46,962 nucleotides of DNA from Rhodopseudomonas sp. BR0M22 (GTDB taxonomy: Bacteria; Pseudomonadota; Alphaproteobacteria; Rhizobiales; Xanthobacteraceae), in contig NZ_QUMK01000045.1 in the NCBI RefSeq assembly GCF_010907035.1, positions 1-46,962 on the forward strand, given 5' to 3'. Below, one piece after another: positions 33,239 through 43,268 of the stretch. The position numbers were made by a program, and so were the translations under genes. Position 1 is the first letter of the stretch, and every line of letters begins with the position of its first letter. The notes under the pieces are model-generated. The model saw nothing but the letters and a program-made list of their open reading frames with translations, did not search any database and was not told the DNA's origin.

Positions 33239-34633
33239 ATGCGCGGACTCTACAGCTCCAGCGGTAAATGGTGGCCCGGCGCCATTCCGCTGGTTATTCT
33301 CTGGGCCGTCGCCGCTTGGACGACGATGCCTGCCGTGGAAGCCGAACTCAGCGCCCGCTCCGCGGCTGCGCTCAAAGACACGATCCTCGACAAGACCAAG
33401 ATCACGGCTGCCGGACGTGACATCACGTTGACGGCAGAGGCGTTCTCCGAAGAGGGGCGTCGTGCCGCGGTGTCCGCCGTCGAGGCGGTCCCAGGGCTCC
33501 GCCTGGTCAATGATCGCACAAAGCTGGTTCCGGAAGCCTCTCCTTACGTCTGGTCGATCGAACGCGATGTCGTCCGGGTGACGCTGAGCGGCAGCGCCCC
33601 GTTGCCGGCCAGCAGGACGCGCCTGTTCGACGGCGCCAAGGCCGCCTTCGCGGGCGTCGAGGTGGTCGACCACATGGCGCTGGCACGCGGCGCCCCGCAG
33701 CGGTTCGATGCGGCGGCGATGCTGTTGATCGACCAGATGGCCAAGCTCAAACAGGGCAAGATCACCCTCACCGGGACCAAGGTCGCGCTGAAGGGGATGG
33801 CGAAGGATCTCGGCGGCCGCGAAGCGATCGCCGCGGCGCTCCGGAATCTGCCCGACGGCTATTCGGTCGGCGACAACGAGATCGAGGCGCCGCCTTACGT
33901 GTTCCGTGCCTATAAGGATCCGGTTTCCGGTCAGGTGACGCTCGACGGCTACGTTCCGGATAATGCCGTCCACGCCGCGCTCGCAGGCGCCACAGGCCGC
34001 AAATTCTTCGGCGACAAAGTGATCGACAACCTCAAGGCCAGTGTCGGGGCGCCCAAGGGGTTTGTCGACGCCGCCGTGCCGGCGCTCGGCGCGCTGTCGC
34101 GGCTGTCGACGGGCACATTGGTGTTGTCGGACCGCGAAGTGCACCTGTCGGGCGATGCATTTTACGATGTCGCGGCGAACCAGATCCGGGGCGGTCTCAA
34201 CAAGGAACTGCCGCAAGGCTGGACCGTGAAGATCGATCTTTCGGTCAAGCCGCAAGCGGCGCCGGTGGATGCGACGGTGTGCCAGCAATTGTTCAACGGT
34301 CTGCTGGCCAAGGGAACGGTGCAGTTCGACTCCGCCAGCGCCACCATCGACAAGGACTCGGCCGGTCTGCTCGACAGGTTGATCGAGACCGCGATGCGTT
34401 GTCCCAACGCTAAAATCGAGGTTGCCGGGCACACCGACAGCGACGGCGACAACGCATTCAATCAAACGTTGTCGGAGCGGCGTGCTCGCGCAGTCGTCGA
34501 TTACATGGTCCGTGCCGGGCTGTCGCCCGAGCGTTTCCAGTCGTTCGGCTACGGCAGCAAGATTCCGGTCGCCGAAAACGACACTGAGGCCGGCAAGGCG
34601 AAGAACCGCCGGATCGATTTCGTGGTCAGGTGA
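33239..34633 (+). CDS. BON/OmpA-domain envelope protein
   Basis: A 464-residue protein with one N-terminal hydrophobic segment (PGAIPLVILWAVAAWTTMPAV) that may be a membrane anchor or uncleaved signal. Residues about 35-340 hold repeated BON-like units (for example GRDITLTAEAFSEEGRRAA and GKITLTGTKVALKG). A C-terminal OmpA domain (about 350-464) has TVQFDSASATIDKDS, VAGHTDSDGDNAFNQTLSE and RRARAVVDYMV, the peptidoglycan-binding signature. It resembles the ArfA/OmpATb arrangement and probably links membrane to cell wall. GGGAAGCGGA precedes ATG 33239. A small membrane protein gene follows directly. Confidence 0.88.
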   Translation: MRGLYSSSGKWWPGAIPLVILWAVAAWTTMPAVEAELSARSAAALKDTILDKTKITAAGRDITLTAEAFSEEGRRAAVSAVEAVPGLRLVNDRTKLVPEASPYVWSIERDVVRVTLSGSAPLPASRTRLFDGAKAAFAGVEVVDHMALARGAPQRFDAAAMLLIDQMAKLKQGKITLTGTKVALKGMAKDLGGREAIAAALRNLPDGYSVGDNEIEAPPYVFRAYKDPVSGQVTLDGYVPDNAVHAALAGATGRKFFGDKVIDNLKASVGAPKGFVDAAVPALGALSRLSTGTLVLSDREVHLSGDAFYDVAANQIRGGLNKELPQGWTVKIDLSVKPQAAPVDATVCQQLFNGLLAKGTVQFDSASATIDKDSAGLLDRLIETAMRCPNAKIEVAGHTDSDGDNAFNQTLSERRARAVVDYMVRAGLSPERFQSFGYGSKIPVAENDTEAGKAKNRRIDFVVR

Positions 34634-34636
34634 AGC

Positions 34637-34933
34637 ATGGTGGCTTTGGCGGATTTCTTCTGGGGCTGGCTGGTCGGGTCGCTGCTGCTCGGCTTTGCGG
34701 TCGGTTGGATCTCGGTGGTGCATCGTGGCCCGAGCCTGTCGAAGAACGCCGGGCTCGGCGTCGGCGGAATCGCGGCCGTGCTGATCGGGCTGTCTCTCGC
34801 CCGGTTGGTTCCGGGCAGGGCCGGCTATTGGCTCGACCTTTTCCTTGCCATGGTCGCGGCCTATTTGATCGGGTGTGCGATCGGGTCGTGGCTCCGCTAC
34901 TGGGTGGTCGCGCGGCAATCGCAGCGACCATGA
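34637..34933 (+). CDS. Small membrane protein paired with the OmpA-type gene
   Basis: A 98-residue protein with three predicted helices (WLVGSLLLGFAVGWISVV, LGVGGIAAVLIGLSLARLV and LFLAMVAAYLIGCAIGSWL). It starts 3 bases after the OmpA-type stop, with AGGTGAAGC as ribosome site, so the two are almost certainly one operon. No family assigned. The tight coupling suggests it is an inner-membrane partner or anchor for the BON/OmpA protein. Confidence 0.8.
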   Translation: MVALADFFWGWLVGSLLLGFAVGWISVVHRGPSLSKNAGLGVGGIAAVLIGLSLARLVPGRAGYWLDLFLAMVAAYLIGCAIGSWLRYWVVARQSQRP

Positions 34934-35181
34934 CGGCGGCGGCCGTCCCGATCGATCCGCCGCTGCGACGATAGGTCCCGCGTTGCAACAGAATCCCAAT
35001 AACAGCGAAGGTGCAGCCGGCAGGTTGAAGCGGATTTGAAGCGTCGCCGGCGGTCTTCCGGTGTCGACCGAATTCCACTCGGCCTGAAAACACGCTACCA
35101 ACGATGTGCGGCCGGCCGAAATCGGCGTCTGAGCCGTGACACCAGGGGTAGAAACGCGGGCGAAGGGGATTCGAGGTCTCG

Positions 35182-36216
35182 ATGCGGATCGCAATACGCA
35201 GAACGATCGAAGTTCTGCGCGAGAAGCAAATCCTGCACAAACTCGGTGTTGCGGTCAGCATCGCGGTCATCGCGGCCGCTTGCTACGTTCTGTACCATAT
35301 TCTGCGCGGCATCGACCACGACCGCGTGCTCGACGCGATGGGCCAGACCGAGCCGACCTCGATCGCGCTCGCTGCCTTGTTCGTCGCCGCCGGCTATTTC
35401 ACCCTGACGTTCTACGATCTGTTCGCCGTTCATGCGATCGGCCGCGGCGACGTGCCTTACCGAGTCAACGCGCTCGCCGCCTTCACCAGCTATTCGATCG
35501 GCCACAATGTCGGCGCCAGCGCGCTGACCGGCGGGGCGGTTCGCTACCGGATCTACTCGGCCTGGGGGCTCGATGCGATCGATGTCGCCAAAGTGTGCTT
35601 TCTGGCCGGCCTGACATTCTGGCTCGGCAACGCCGCGGTGCTCGGGCTTGGCGTCGCCTATCATCCCGAGGCAGCCTCGGCTGTCGATCTGTTGCCGCCG
35701 GCGGTCAACCGCGTGCTCGCGCTGCTGATCCTCGCCGGCTTGATGGTCTACGTCGCCTGGGTGTCGTTCAAACCGCGTTGCGTCGGTCGCGGCAGTTGGA
35801 CCGTGACGTTGCCGGGCGGAAAGCTGACCCTGCTGCAGATCGCGATCGGCATCGTGGATCTCGGCTTTTGCGCACTGGCGATGTATGTGCTGACACCCGA
35901 CGAGCCCAATGTCGGCTTCGTGGTGGTGGCGGTGATCTTCGTGTCGGCGACGCTGCTCGGTTTCGCCAGCCACTCGCCCGGCGGGCTCGGCGTGTTCGAC
36001 GCCGCGATGCTGGTCGGGCTGTGGCAGATGGACAAGGAAGAGCTGCTCGCCGGCATGCTGTTGTTCCGCCTGCTGTACTACATCGTGCCGTTCGTGATAT
36101 CGGTGGCCGTACTTGCGGTCCGGGAAATCGTGCTCGGTGCGCGGCCGAAGCGGGTTCGCCCGCTGGCCGAGGCGCTGAAGCCGAAACCGGTGCGCGGAGA
36201 TCCCTCACCAGGTTGA
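35182..36216 (+). CDS. YbhN/LPG-synthase-type membrane protein (UPF0104)
   Basis: A 344-residue integral membrane protein with about eight helices. The motifs YSIGHNVGASALTGGAVRYR and GFASHSPGGLGVFDAAML are the two signature regions of the lysylphosphatidylglycerol synthase/flippase membrane domain (UPF0104). The soluble DUF2156 transferase domain of MprF is missing, so it is the flippase-like half only. Lipid translocation or membrane modification is likely. GAGG precedes ATG 35182. phoR begins 3 bases after its stop, so phoR translation is likely coupled to it, placing this membrane gene in the phosphate locus. Confidence 0.87.
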   Translation: MRIAIRRTIEVLREKQILHKLGVAVSIAVIAAACYVLYHILRGIDHDRVLDAMGQTEPTSIALAALFVAAGYFTLTFYDLFAVHAIGRGDVPYRVNALAAFTSYSIGHNVGASALTGGAVRYRIYSAWGLDAIDVAKVCFLAGLTFWLGNAAVLGLGVAYHPEAASAVDLLPPAVNRVLALLILAGLMVYVAWVSFKPRCVGRGSWTVTLPGGKLTLLQIAIGIVDLGFCALAMYVLTPDEPNVGFVVVAVIFVSATLLGFASHSPGGLGVFDAAMLVGLWQMDKEELLAGMLLFRLLYYIVPFVISVAVLAVREIVLGARPKRVRPLAEALKPKPVRGDPSPG

Positions 36217-36219
36217 GCC

Positions 36220-37566
36220 ATGACCACCGCACCCGCGCCCGACGAGCAAACCCGCCCGGTCCGGGAAATCGTGCTCGCAGCGCCGGCGACGCGGCCATCT
36301 CTCATGACACATTGGTCCGACCGGCTTCGTCACGCGGCGATCATTCTGATCGCTGCGGCGCTGGCGCTCACCGCTCTGGTGCTGTTCGCCGAGCTTGCGA
36401 TCGGCCCCGCGCTCGCCGCCTTCGCCAGCCTGATCGCTGCGGCGCTGGTGCCGTGGCGGCTGCACGACGGTGCAAGCGCGCTGGAAGAAACGCTCGGCGT
36501 CAGCCCGGTGGAAATGCCGGTGGTGAGTGCCATCGTCGGCGGGATGCCGGATCCGGCCGTGCTGCTCGATCGCGCCGGCCGCGTCATTCATCTCAATGCC
36601 GCCGCGGCGCAGCTCGCTCCGGCCCTGCGTGTACGCGAGCTGGCGCAGTTCGCGCTGCGCAGTCCGGAGATCGTCACTGCGCTGCGCGAGGCGATCGCCA
36701 CCTCCGAGCCGCGCCGTGTGACCTATCTGGATCACGGCTCGATCGAGCGCTGGCTCGAGTTGATGATCGCGCCGGTGCAGGTGCCGACCGCGTTCGGCGG
36801 CACCGATCAGTGCATGCTGATGACGTTCCACGATCTGACGCCGCTGCGCCGCGTCGAGGAGATGCGTGCCGACTTCGTCGCCAATGCCAGCCACGAACTG
36901 CGCACACCCCTCGCGGCCTTGTCGGGTTTCATCGACACGCTGCAGGGGCAGGCCCGCGACGACCCGAAAGCGCGCGAACGCTTCCTCGGCATCATGCACG
37001 CCCAGGCCACCCGGATGGCCCGGCTGATCGACGACCTGCTGTCGCTGTCGCGGGTGGAACTCAGCGTCCACGTTCGTCCCGACGCGCTGATCGATCTGAA
37101 GCCGCTGATCAAGCAGGTGACCGACGGGCTCGAGCCGCTGGCCAAGGAACGCCAGGTGGTGATCGAGCTCGAGCTTCCAGAGGATGCCGCGACGATCGCC
37201 GGCGATCGCGAAGAGCTGTTGCGGTTGTTCGAGAACCTGATCGAGAACGCGCTGAAATACGGCGCCTCCGGCGGGCGCGTGGTCGTCTCGGTAATGGCCG
37301 CGGTGTCGGGCGAAGGGGTGCCTGAATATCGTGCCGTCGTCCGCGACTTCGGCCCCGGCATCGCCCCCGAGCATCTGCCGCGGCTGACCGAGCGGTTCTA
37401 CCGGGTCGATGTCGGCGACAGCCGATCCCAGGGCGGTACGGGGTTAGGATTATCGTTGGTGAAGCATATTGTTAACCGTCACCGCGGTCGGCTTCTGATC
37501 GAAAGCGTGCTGAAAAAGGGCGCGACTTTCACCGTCTGCCTGCCTCAGGGAAAGCCCCAGGTCTGA
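36220..37566 (+). CDS. phoR: Phosphate-sensing histidine kinase
   Basis: A 448-residue PhoR-type sensor. Two close N-terminal helices (about 38-77) with hardly any periplasmic loop, a PAS domain (about 105-205, DPAVLLDRAGRVIHLNAAAA), a HisKA box with His225 in ANASHELRTPL, and an HATPase with NLIENALKYG, DFGPGI and GGTGLGLSLVKHIV. Minimal periplasmic sequence is expected because PhoR senses through the Pst transporter and PhoU. An alternative start at residue 29 (MTHWSDR) is possible. It precedes pstS and its Pho box; the partner phoB closes the cluster. Confidence 0.95.
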   Translation: MTTAPAPDEQTRPVREIVLAAPATRPSLMTHWSDRLRHAAIILIAAALALTALVLFAELAIGPALAAFASLIAAALVPWRLHDGASALEETLGVSPVEMPVVSAIVGGMPDPAVLLDRAGRVIHLNAAAAQLAPALRVRELAQFALRSPEIVTALREAIATSEPRRVTYLDHGSIERWLELMIAPVQVPTAFGGTDQCMLMTFHDLTPLRRVEEMRADFVANASHELRTPLAALSGFIDTLQGQARDDPKARERFLGIMHAQATRMARLIDDLLSLSRVELSVHVRPDALIDLKPLIKQVTDGLEPLAKERQVVIELELPEDAATIAGDREELLRLFENLIENALKYGASGGRVVVSVMAAVSGEGVPEYRAVVRDFGPGIAPEHLPRLTERFYRVDVGDSRSQGGTGLGLSLVKHIVNRHRGRLLIESVLKKGATFTVCLPQGKPQV

Positions 37567-37610
37567 GTCGAATAAGCATTCGATTTCAATCGCTTAGGGC
37601 GGTCACATGA

Positions 37611-37628
37611 CTGTCATCAAACCCTCAT
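37611..37628 (+). promoter_or_regulatory. Pho box upstream of pstS
   Basis: CTGTCAT (37611-37617), four bases, then CCCTCAT (37622-37628): an exact first half and a 5-of-7 second half of the PhoB consensus of two CTGTCAT repeats spaced by four. It lies 88 bases before the pstS start, so PhoB-phosphate would activate the pst operon from here. Confidence 0.85.
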
Positions 37629-37715
37629 AAAAGGTCAACCGACCGCCCGTAGACGGGGCGGGGTAAGCGCAGTCGGGCGCGCTGAGCGCTTCGCTTACAG
37701 ATGGAGACCTTCCCC

Positions 37716-38726
37716 ATGAATTTCATCAAGGCAATCGTCGCGGCCGGTCTGGTTGCGGCGTCGACCTCGGCCTTCGCCGCCGACATCACCGGCGCTGGCG
37801 CCACCTTCCCGTACCCGGTCTACTCGAAGTGGGCGGACGCCTATAAGAAGGAAACCGGCAACGGTCTGAACTATCAGTCGATCGGTTCGGGCGCCGGCAT
37901 CAAGCAGATCATTGCCAAGACCGTGACCTTCGGCGCCACCGACGCGCCGCTGAAGCCGGAACAGCTCGACAAGGAAGGCCTGGTGCAGTGGCCGATGGTG
38001 ATGGGCGCCATCGTGCCGGTCGTGAACCTCGAAGGCGTGAAGCCGGGTGAGATGGTGCTCGACGGCGAGACCCTGGCCAACATCTACATCGGCAAGATCA
38101 CCAAGTGGGACGACCCGGCGATCAAGAAGCTGAACCCGAAGGTCAGCCTGCCGAGCGACGCGATCACCGTGGTTCGTCGCTCCGACGGCTCGGGCACCAC
38201 CTTCAACTTCACCGACTATCTGTCCAAGGTCAGCCCGGAGTGGAAGACCAAGGTTGGTTCGGGCACCGCGGTCGAGTGGCCGGTCGGCGTCGGCGCCAAG
38301 GGCAACGAAGGCGTTGCCGGCAACGTCGGTCAGACCAAGAATTCGATCGGTTACGTCGAATACGCTTACGCCAAGCAGAACAAGCTGACCTACACCGGTC
38401 TGGTGAACAGCGCCGGCAAGACGGTGCAGCCGACCATCGCGGCCTTCCAGGCTGCGGCGTCGAACGCCGACTGGGCCAAGGCTCCTGGCTACTACCTGAT
38501 CCTGACCAACCAGCCGGGCGAAGCCTCGTGGCCGATCACCGCCGCGACCTTCATCCTGATGCACAAGGAGCCGGTCGATAAGGCTGCCTCCGCCGAAGCC
38601 GTCAAGTTCTTCAAGTGGGCGTTCGAGAAGGGCGCCAAGGCCGCCGAAGAGCTCGACTACATCCCGATGCCGGAACCGGTCGTCAAGTTGATCGAGAAGA
38701 CCTGGGCCGCGGACATCAAGAGCTGA
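37716..38726 (+). CDS. pstS: Phosphate ABC transporter, periplasmic binding protein
   Basis: A 336-residue phosphate-binding protein. The signal peptide [21 protein letters not shown] is followed by [20 protein letters not shown], the PstS opening, then [11 protein letters not shown] and [16 protein letters not shown], the loops that coordinate phosphate. ATG 37716 follows ATGGAGA at 8 bases; the ATG at 37701 overlaps that site and is rejected. The 213-base gap to pstC contains hairpin-forming sequence (for example CGATCCGG with CCGGGTCG near 38747-38768), which usually keeps pstS mRNA more abundant than the rest. Confidence 0.96.
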   Translation: MNFIKAIVAAGLVAASTSAFAADITGAGATFPYPVYSKWADAYKKETGNGLNYQSIGSGAGIKQIIAKTVTFGATDAPLKPEQLDKEGLVQWPMVMGAIVPVVNLEGVKPGEMVLDGETLANIYIGKITKWDDPAIKKLNPKVSLPSDAITVVRRSDGSGTTFNFTDYLSKVSPEWKTKVGSGTAVEWPVGVGAKGNEGVAGNVGQTKNSIGYVEYAYAKQNKLTYTGLVNSAGKTVQPTIAAFQAAASNADWAKAPGYYLILTNQPGEASWPITAATFILMHKEPVDKAASAEAVKFFKWAFEKGAKAAEELDYIPMPEPVVKLIEKTWAADIKS

Positions 38727-38939
38727 TAGGCTGACTGTCGAAGCTGCGATCCGGCTCCGTCCGGGTCGTAGCACGACGTTCACGCGAACGACGGATTCCG
38801 AGGAGCGGACTTCTCGGACTCCGGTTTTGCACCGCAGCCGGTGCAGGCGCGACGATCGAGCGCGCATCCGGATTCAATTCAGAAATCTCCAGCCGCGAAG
38901 CGCGGTTTCGGCCCTGCAGAAGGCATAGGGAGAGTTAGC

Positions 38940-39941
38940 GTGGCGGATATGGCGGTTGAGACAACCGGATTGCAAGCGGCTGCCGGACCTTACGATCGGG
39001 CCAAGGCGCTCAGCGCTTTCAAGCTCGGCGACAAGGCCTTCTATTGGACGACGCGCTCCTGCGCGATTTCGGTGCTGCTGATCCTCGGCGGCATCATCGT
39101 GTCGCTGATCATCGGTGCCTTGCCGGCGATCCGCGAATTCGGCTTCTCGTTCCTCACCACCTCGCGGTGGGCGCCAGCCAACGATCCGCCGGTGCTCGGC
39201 GCACTCGGGCCGATCTACGGCACGCTGGTGACGTCGCTGATCGCGATGATGATCGCGATCCCGGTCGGCCTCGGCATCGCGATTTTCCTCACCGAGCTGT
39301 GCCCGATGTGGCTGCGCCGCCCGATCGGGCTCGCCATCGAGCTGCTCGCCGGCATCCCGTCGATCATCTACGGCATGTGGGGCTTCTTCGTGCTCGGCCC
39401 GTTCTTGGCCTATCACTTCCAGCCGTTCATGATCTCGATCTTCGCCGACATTCCGGTGCTGAACGACATCTTCGCGGGGCCGCCGTCCTATCTCAGCCTG
39501 TTCAACGCGGCGCTGATCCTCGCCATCATGGTGCTGCCGTTCATCACCGCGATCTCGGTCGACGTCTTCAAGACCGTGCCGCCGGTGCTGAAAGAGGCTG
39601 CTTACGGCGTCGGCTGCACGACCTGGGAGGTGGTCCGCAGCGTGGTGATCCCCTACACCCGGGTCGGCGTGATCGGCGGTGTGATGCTGGCGCTCGGCCG
39701 TGCGCTCGGCGAGACCATGGCGGTCACCTTCATCATCGGCAACTCGTTCCGGATCACCGGGTCGATCTTCTCGCCCGGCACGACGATCTCGGCGGCGATC
39801 GCCTCCGAATTCGCCGAGAGCGACGGTCTGCACCAGTCGGGCCTGATCCTGCTAGGTCTGTTGCTCTTCATTCTGACCTTCCTGGTGCTGGCGGCCGCCC
39901 GGCTGCTGCTGCTCCGGCTCGAACTGAAGGCGGGTAAGTGA
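38940..39941 (+). CDS. pstC: Phosphate ABC transporter permease
   Basis: A 333-residue inner-membrane permease with six helices. [17 protein letters not shown] and [20 protein letters not shown] (the EAA loop that contacts the ATPase) are characteristic of PstC. I start at GTG 38940, because AGGGAGAG ends 5 bases before it; ATG 38949 is the alternative, and the 33 residues further upstream are rejected. Followed by pstA after one base. Confidence 0.94.
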   Translation: MADMAVETTGLQAAAGPYDRAKALSAFKLGDKAFYWTTRSCAISVLLILGGIIVSLIIGALPAIREFGFSFLTTSRWAPANDPPVLGALGPIYGTLVTSLIAMMIAIPVGLGIAIFLTELCPMWLRRPIGLAIELLAGIPSIIYGMWGFFVLGPFLAYHFQPFMISIFADIPVLNDIFAGPPSYLSLFNAALILAIMVLPFITAISVDVFKTVPPVLKEAAYGVGCTTWEVVRSVVIPYTRVGVIGGVMLALGRALGETMAVTFIIGNSFRITGSIFSPGTTISAAIASEFAESDGLHQSGLILLGLLLFILTFLVLAAARLLLLRLELKAGK

Positions 39942-39942
39942 C

Positions 39943-40806
39943 ATGACGCCGATCCATCTCGACAATCCCATCTACAAGCGGCGTCATCGCAACGACGTGG
40001 TGATCAAGGTGCTGTGCTCGGGAGCGGCGCTGTTCGGCGTCACCTGGCTCGCGCTGATCCTGTTCACGCTGTTCTGGAACGGCCTCGCCGGCCTCAATCT
40101 CGAAGTGTTCACCCAGAACACCCCGCCGCCGGGTTCGACCTCCGGCGGTCTGCTCAACGCCATCGTCGGCTCGGTGCTGATGACCATTCTGGGCGTCGGC
40201 ATCGGAGCGCCGCTCGGCCTGTTCGCCGGCACGTATCTGGCCGAGTACGGCAAGTACGACAAGCTGACCTCGGTGATCCGCTTCATCAACGACATCCTGC
40301 TCAGCGCACCCTCGATCATCATCGGCCTGTTCATCTACGGCGCGGTGGTGGTGACCATGGGCCGGTTCTCGGCGCTTGCCGGCGCGCTGGCTTTGGCGGT
40401 GATCGTGATCCCGGTGGTGGTGCGCACCACCGAAGACATGCTGCTGCTGGTGCCGAGCTCGCTGCGCGAAGCCGCCTCCGCGCTCGGTCTGCCGCGCTCG
40501 CTGGTGATCCGCCGAATCGCCTATCGGGCGGCGCGCGCCGGTCTGATCACCGGCATCCTCCTGGCGACGGCCCGCGTCGCCGGCGAGACCGCGCCGCTGC
40601 TATTCACGGCGCTCAGCAACCAGTTCTTCAGCCTGGATCTGACCAAGACGATGGCCAACCTGCCGGTCACCATCAACAACTTCGTCCAGAGCCCCTACGC
40701 CTATTGGAAGCAGCTCGCCTGGACAGGCGCGCTGCTGATCACCCTCACCGTGCTTGCCCTGAACATTGGCGCGCGCATCATCGGCGCCGAGAGGACCACG
40801 AAATGA
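39943..40806 (+). CDS. pstA: Phosphate ABC transporter permease
   Basis: A 287-residue permease, partner of PstC. It has six helices with [13 protein letters not shown] and the EAA-type loop [21 protein letters not shown]. The Asn/Gln-rich [16 protein letters not shown] near the end is typical of PstA. It starts one base after the pstC stop and overlaps the pstB start in ATGA, so the whole permease-ATPase unit is translationally coupled. Confidence 0.95.
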   Translation: MTPIHLDNPIYKRRHRNDVVIKVLCSGAALFGVTWLALILFTLFWNGLAGLNLEVFTQNTPPPGSTSGGLLNAIVGSVLMTILGVGIGAPLGLFAGTYLAEYGKYDKLTSVIRFINDILLSAPSIIIGLFIYGAVVVTMGRFSALAGALALAVIVIPVVVRTTEDMLLLVPSSLREAASALGLPRSLVIRRIAYRAARAGLITGILLATARVAGETAPLLFTALSNQFFSLDLTKTMANLPVTINNFVQSPYAYWKQLAWTGALLITLTVLALNIGARIIGAERTTK

Positions 40807-41624
40807 CCGAGATCTCGATCGCCACCAGCGTTCCGTCCGCGATGCCGCCGATCGGCGCCCAGCCGGACGGGCCGGCGAAGGTGACCGTGCGTGACCTCAA
40901 TTTCTACTACGGCCAGAACCACGCGCTCAAACACATCAATCTGGCGCTCGCCACCAACCGGGTCACCGCCTTTATCGGTCCGTCGGGCTGCGGCAAGTCG
41001 ACGTTGCTGCGCATCTTCAACCGGATGTACGACCTGTATCCGGGGCAGCGCGCCGAGGGGCAGGTGCTGCTCGACACCACCAACATCCTCGACCCCAAGC
41101 TCGACCTCAACCTGCTGCGTGCGCGGGTCGGCATGGTGTTCCAGAAGCCGACGCCGTTCCCGATGACGATCTATGAAAACATCGCGTTCGGCGTCCGCCT
41201 GTACGAGAAGATCTCCAAGTCGGAGATGGACGGCCGGGTCGAGAAAGCGCTGCGCGGCGCGGCGCTGTGGAACGAAGTCAAAGACAAGCTCAACGCCTCC
41301 GGCCTCAGCCTGTCGGGCGGTCAGCAGCAGCGGCTGTGCATCGCGCGCACCATCGCGGTGCGGCCGGAAGTGATCCTGTTCGACGAGCCGTGCTCGGCGC
41401 TCGACCCGATCTCCACCGCCAAGATCGAAGAGCTGATCGACGAGTTGAAGGAACAGTACACCATCGCGATCGTGACCCATAACATGCAGCAGGCGGCGCG
41501 CGTCTCGGAGTCGACCGCCTTCATGTATCTCGGCGAGCTGATCGAGTTCGGCCCGACCAACAAGATCTTCACCTCGCCGAGCGATCGGCGCACCCAGGAC
41601 TACATCACCGGCCGGTTCGGCTGA
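40803..41624 (+). CDS. pstB: Phosphate ABC transporter ATPase
   Basis: A 273-residue ATPase. Walker [10 protein letters not shown], the PstB-specific [11 protein letters not shown]-loop FQKPTPFPM, signature [13 protein letters not shown], Walker [14 protein letters not shown] and H-loop [11 protein letters not shown] are all present. It powers phosphate import through PstCA. The start ATG 40803 overlaps the pstA stop; the reading frame extending to 40014 is a shadow of pstA. Confidence 0.97.
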   Translation: MTEISIATSVPSAMPPIGAQPDGPAKVTVRDLNFYYGQNHALKHINLALATNRVTAFIGPSGCGKSTLLRIFNRMYDLYPGQRAEGQVLLDTTNILDPKLDLNLLRARVGMVFQKPTPFPMTIYENIAFGVRLYEKISKSEMDGRVEKALRGAALWNEVKDKLNASGLSLSGGQQQRLCIARTIAVRPEVILFDEPCSALDPISTAKIEELIDELKEQYTIAIVTHNMQQAARVSESTAFMYLGELIEFGPTNKIFTSPSDRRTQDYITGRFG

Positions 41625-41647
41625 CGCGGCGGGCGAGGAGCACGGAT

Positions 41648-42364
41648 ATGGGATTCGAACACACCACCAAGGCGTTCGACGGCGACCTGCAGGATCTGAC
41701 CCGGCTGGTTGCGGAGATGGGCGGCTTGGCCGAGCGCCAGATCGTCGACTCGGTCGATGCGCTGATCCGGCGCGACGTCGCGCTGGCCTCGCGCGTGGTC
41801 GCGGCCGATGCCGAGATCGACCAGATGCAGCGCAATATCGAAGAGCGCGCAGTGCTGACCATCGCGCGGCGCCAGCCGATGGCGATCGACCTGCGCGAAA
41901 TCGTCGGCGCGATGCGCGTCGCAACCGATCTCGAGCGGATCGGCGATCTGTCGAAGAACATCGCCAAGCGCGTCAACGCGATCGACAGCGACTTCCATCC
42001 GCTGAAGCTGATCCGCGGCCTCGAGCACATGACCGACCTCGTGCAATCGCAGGTCAAGGCAGTGCTGGATGCCTATACGGCGCACGACCTGCCGGCCGCG
42101 ATGGTGGTGTGGAACGGCGACGAGGAAGTCGACGCGATCTGCACCTCGCTGTTCCGCGAGCTGCTCACCTACATGATGGAAGATCCGCGCAACATCTCGT
42201 TCTGCATCCACCTGATGTTCTGCGCCAAGAACATCGAACGGATCGGCGATCACGCGACCAACATCGCCGAGACGGTGTTCTACATGATCGAAGGTCAGCA
42301 GATCATGGACAAGCGTCCGAAGGGCGACATGACGACCTTCGCGAACGCCACTCCCGGCAACTGA
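41648..42364 (+). CDS. phoU: Phosphate signalling regulator PhoU
   Basis: A 238-residue all-helical protein made of two similar three-helix bundles. Each bundle carries the metal-binding signature: DLERIGDLSKNIAKR in the first and NIERIGDHATNIAE in the second. PhoU links the transport state of PstSCAB to PhoR and turns the Pho response off when phosphate is sufficient. GCGAGGAGC precedes ATG 41648, and pstB ends 23 bases upstream. Confidence 0.96.
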   Translation: MGFEHTTKAFDGDLQDLTRLVAEMGGLAERQIVDSVDALIRRDVALASRVVAADAEIDQMQRNIEERAVLTIARRQPMAIDLREIVGAMRVATDLERIGDLSKNIAKRVNAIDSDFHPLKLIRGLEHMTDLVQSQVKAVLDAYTAHDLPAAMVVWNGDEEVDAICTSLFRELLTYMMEDPRNISFCIHLMFCAKNIERIGDHATNIAETVFYMIEGQQIMDKRPKGDMTTFANATPGN

Positions 42365-42437
42365 CGCCGATCTGGTCGCCGGCCCGCCGGGCCGGCGCCA
42401 TGGGGCGGATCGAGACGACACTGAGACGAGGACGACA

Positions 42438-43151
42438 ATGGCTGCGCGCATTCTGGTAGTTGAAGACGAGGAAGCGCTGACGACGCTGCTGCGATACAAT
42501 CTGGAATCCGAAGGTTACGAGGTCGAGACGGTGGCGCGCGGCGACGACGCCGACACCCGGATGAAGGAGCGGATTCCCGACCTGGTGGTGCTGGATTGGA
42601 TGTTGCCGGGCCTGTCCGGCATCGAGCTGTGCCGCCGGCTGCGGGCACGGCCGGAGACCAAGCAACTGCCGATCATCATGCTGACGGCGCGCGGTGAGGA
42701 AAGCGAGCGGGTCCGCGGGCTCGCGACCGGCGCCGACGATTACATCGTCAAGCCGTTCTCGGTGCCCGAGCTGCTGGCGCGGGTGAAGGGCCTGCTGCGT
42801 CGCGCGGCGCCGGAGCGTCTCGCCACCGTGCTGGCCTATGGCGATCTCGAGCTCGACCGCGACAAGCGCCGGGTGGCGCGGTCCGGCCGTCCGATCGATC
42901 TCGGCCCGACCGAATATCGTCTGCTCGAATTCTTCCTGGAGCATCCCGGCCGGGTGTTCAGCCGCGAACAGCTGCTCGACGGCGTCTGGGGGCGTGACAT
43001 CTACATCGATGAGCGCACCGTTGACGTGCACATCGGCCGCCTGCGCAAGCTGCTCAATATCGGTCGCGAGCAGGACCCGATTCGCACCGTTCGCGGCGCC
43101 GGCTACGCCCTCGACGACCGCTTTGCCAAGATCGAAGGCAGCCCGTCGTAG
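42438..43151 (+). CDS. phoB: Phosphate regulon response regulator
   Basis: A 237-residue OmpR-type regulator. Receiver: acidic DEE at residues 10-12, phosphorylation site Asp53 in VVLDWMLPG, Thr in MLTARG, Lys in IVKPFS. The winged-helix domain (about 135-232) has LGPTEYRLLEFFLEHPGRVF and DERTVDVHIGRLRKLLN, the PhoB recognition helix pattern. GAGGA precedes ATG 42438. It is expected to bind the Pho box before pstS. Confidence 0.96.
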   Translation: MAARILVVEDEEALTTLLRYNLESEGYEVETVARGDDADTRMKERIPDLVVLDWMLPGLSGIELCRRLRARPETKQLPIIMLTARGEESERVRGLATGADDYIVKPFSVPELLARVKGLLRRAAPERLATVLAYGDLELDRDKRRVARSGRPIDLGPTEYRLLEFFLEHPGRVFSREQLLDGVWGRDIYIDERTVDVHIGRLRKLLNIGREQDPIRTVRGAGYALDDRFAKIEGSPS

Positions 43152-43268
43152 TTGTTAGCAGGTTTGCGACGTCGGGTGGGCAAAGCGAAGCGTGCCTACC
43201 AAGACATTAGAGCAGTTCTGTTTTTCATAGAATCAGAGCTGATCCACGCCTCCTGCCCCACGCACAAC

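Noticed and set aside
33083-35194. A 700-codon open minus-strand frame continuous with the polysaccharide deacetylase
   Set aside because: It is antisense to the OmpA-type gene and part of the next gene. Its composition (rich in Arg, Asp, His and Gln) matches a shadow frame, and the deacetylase family N-terminus begins at 33082.
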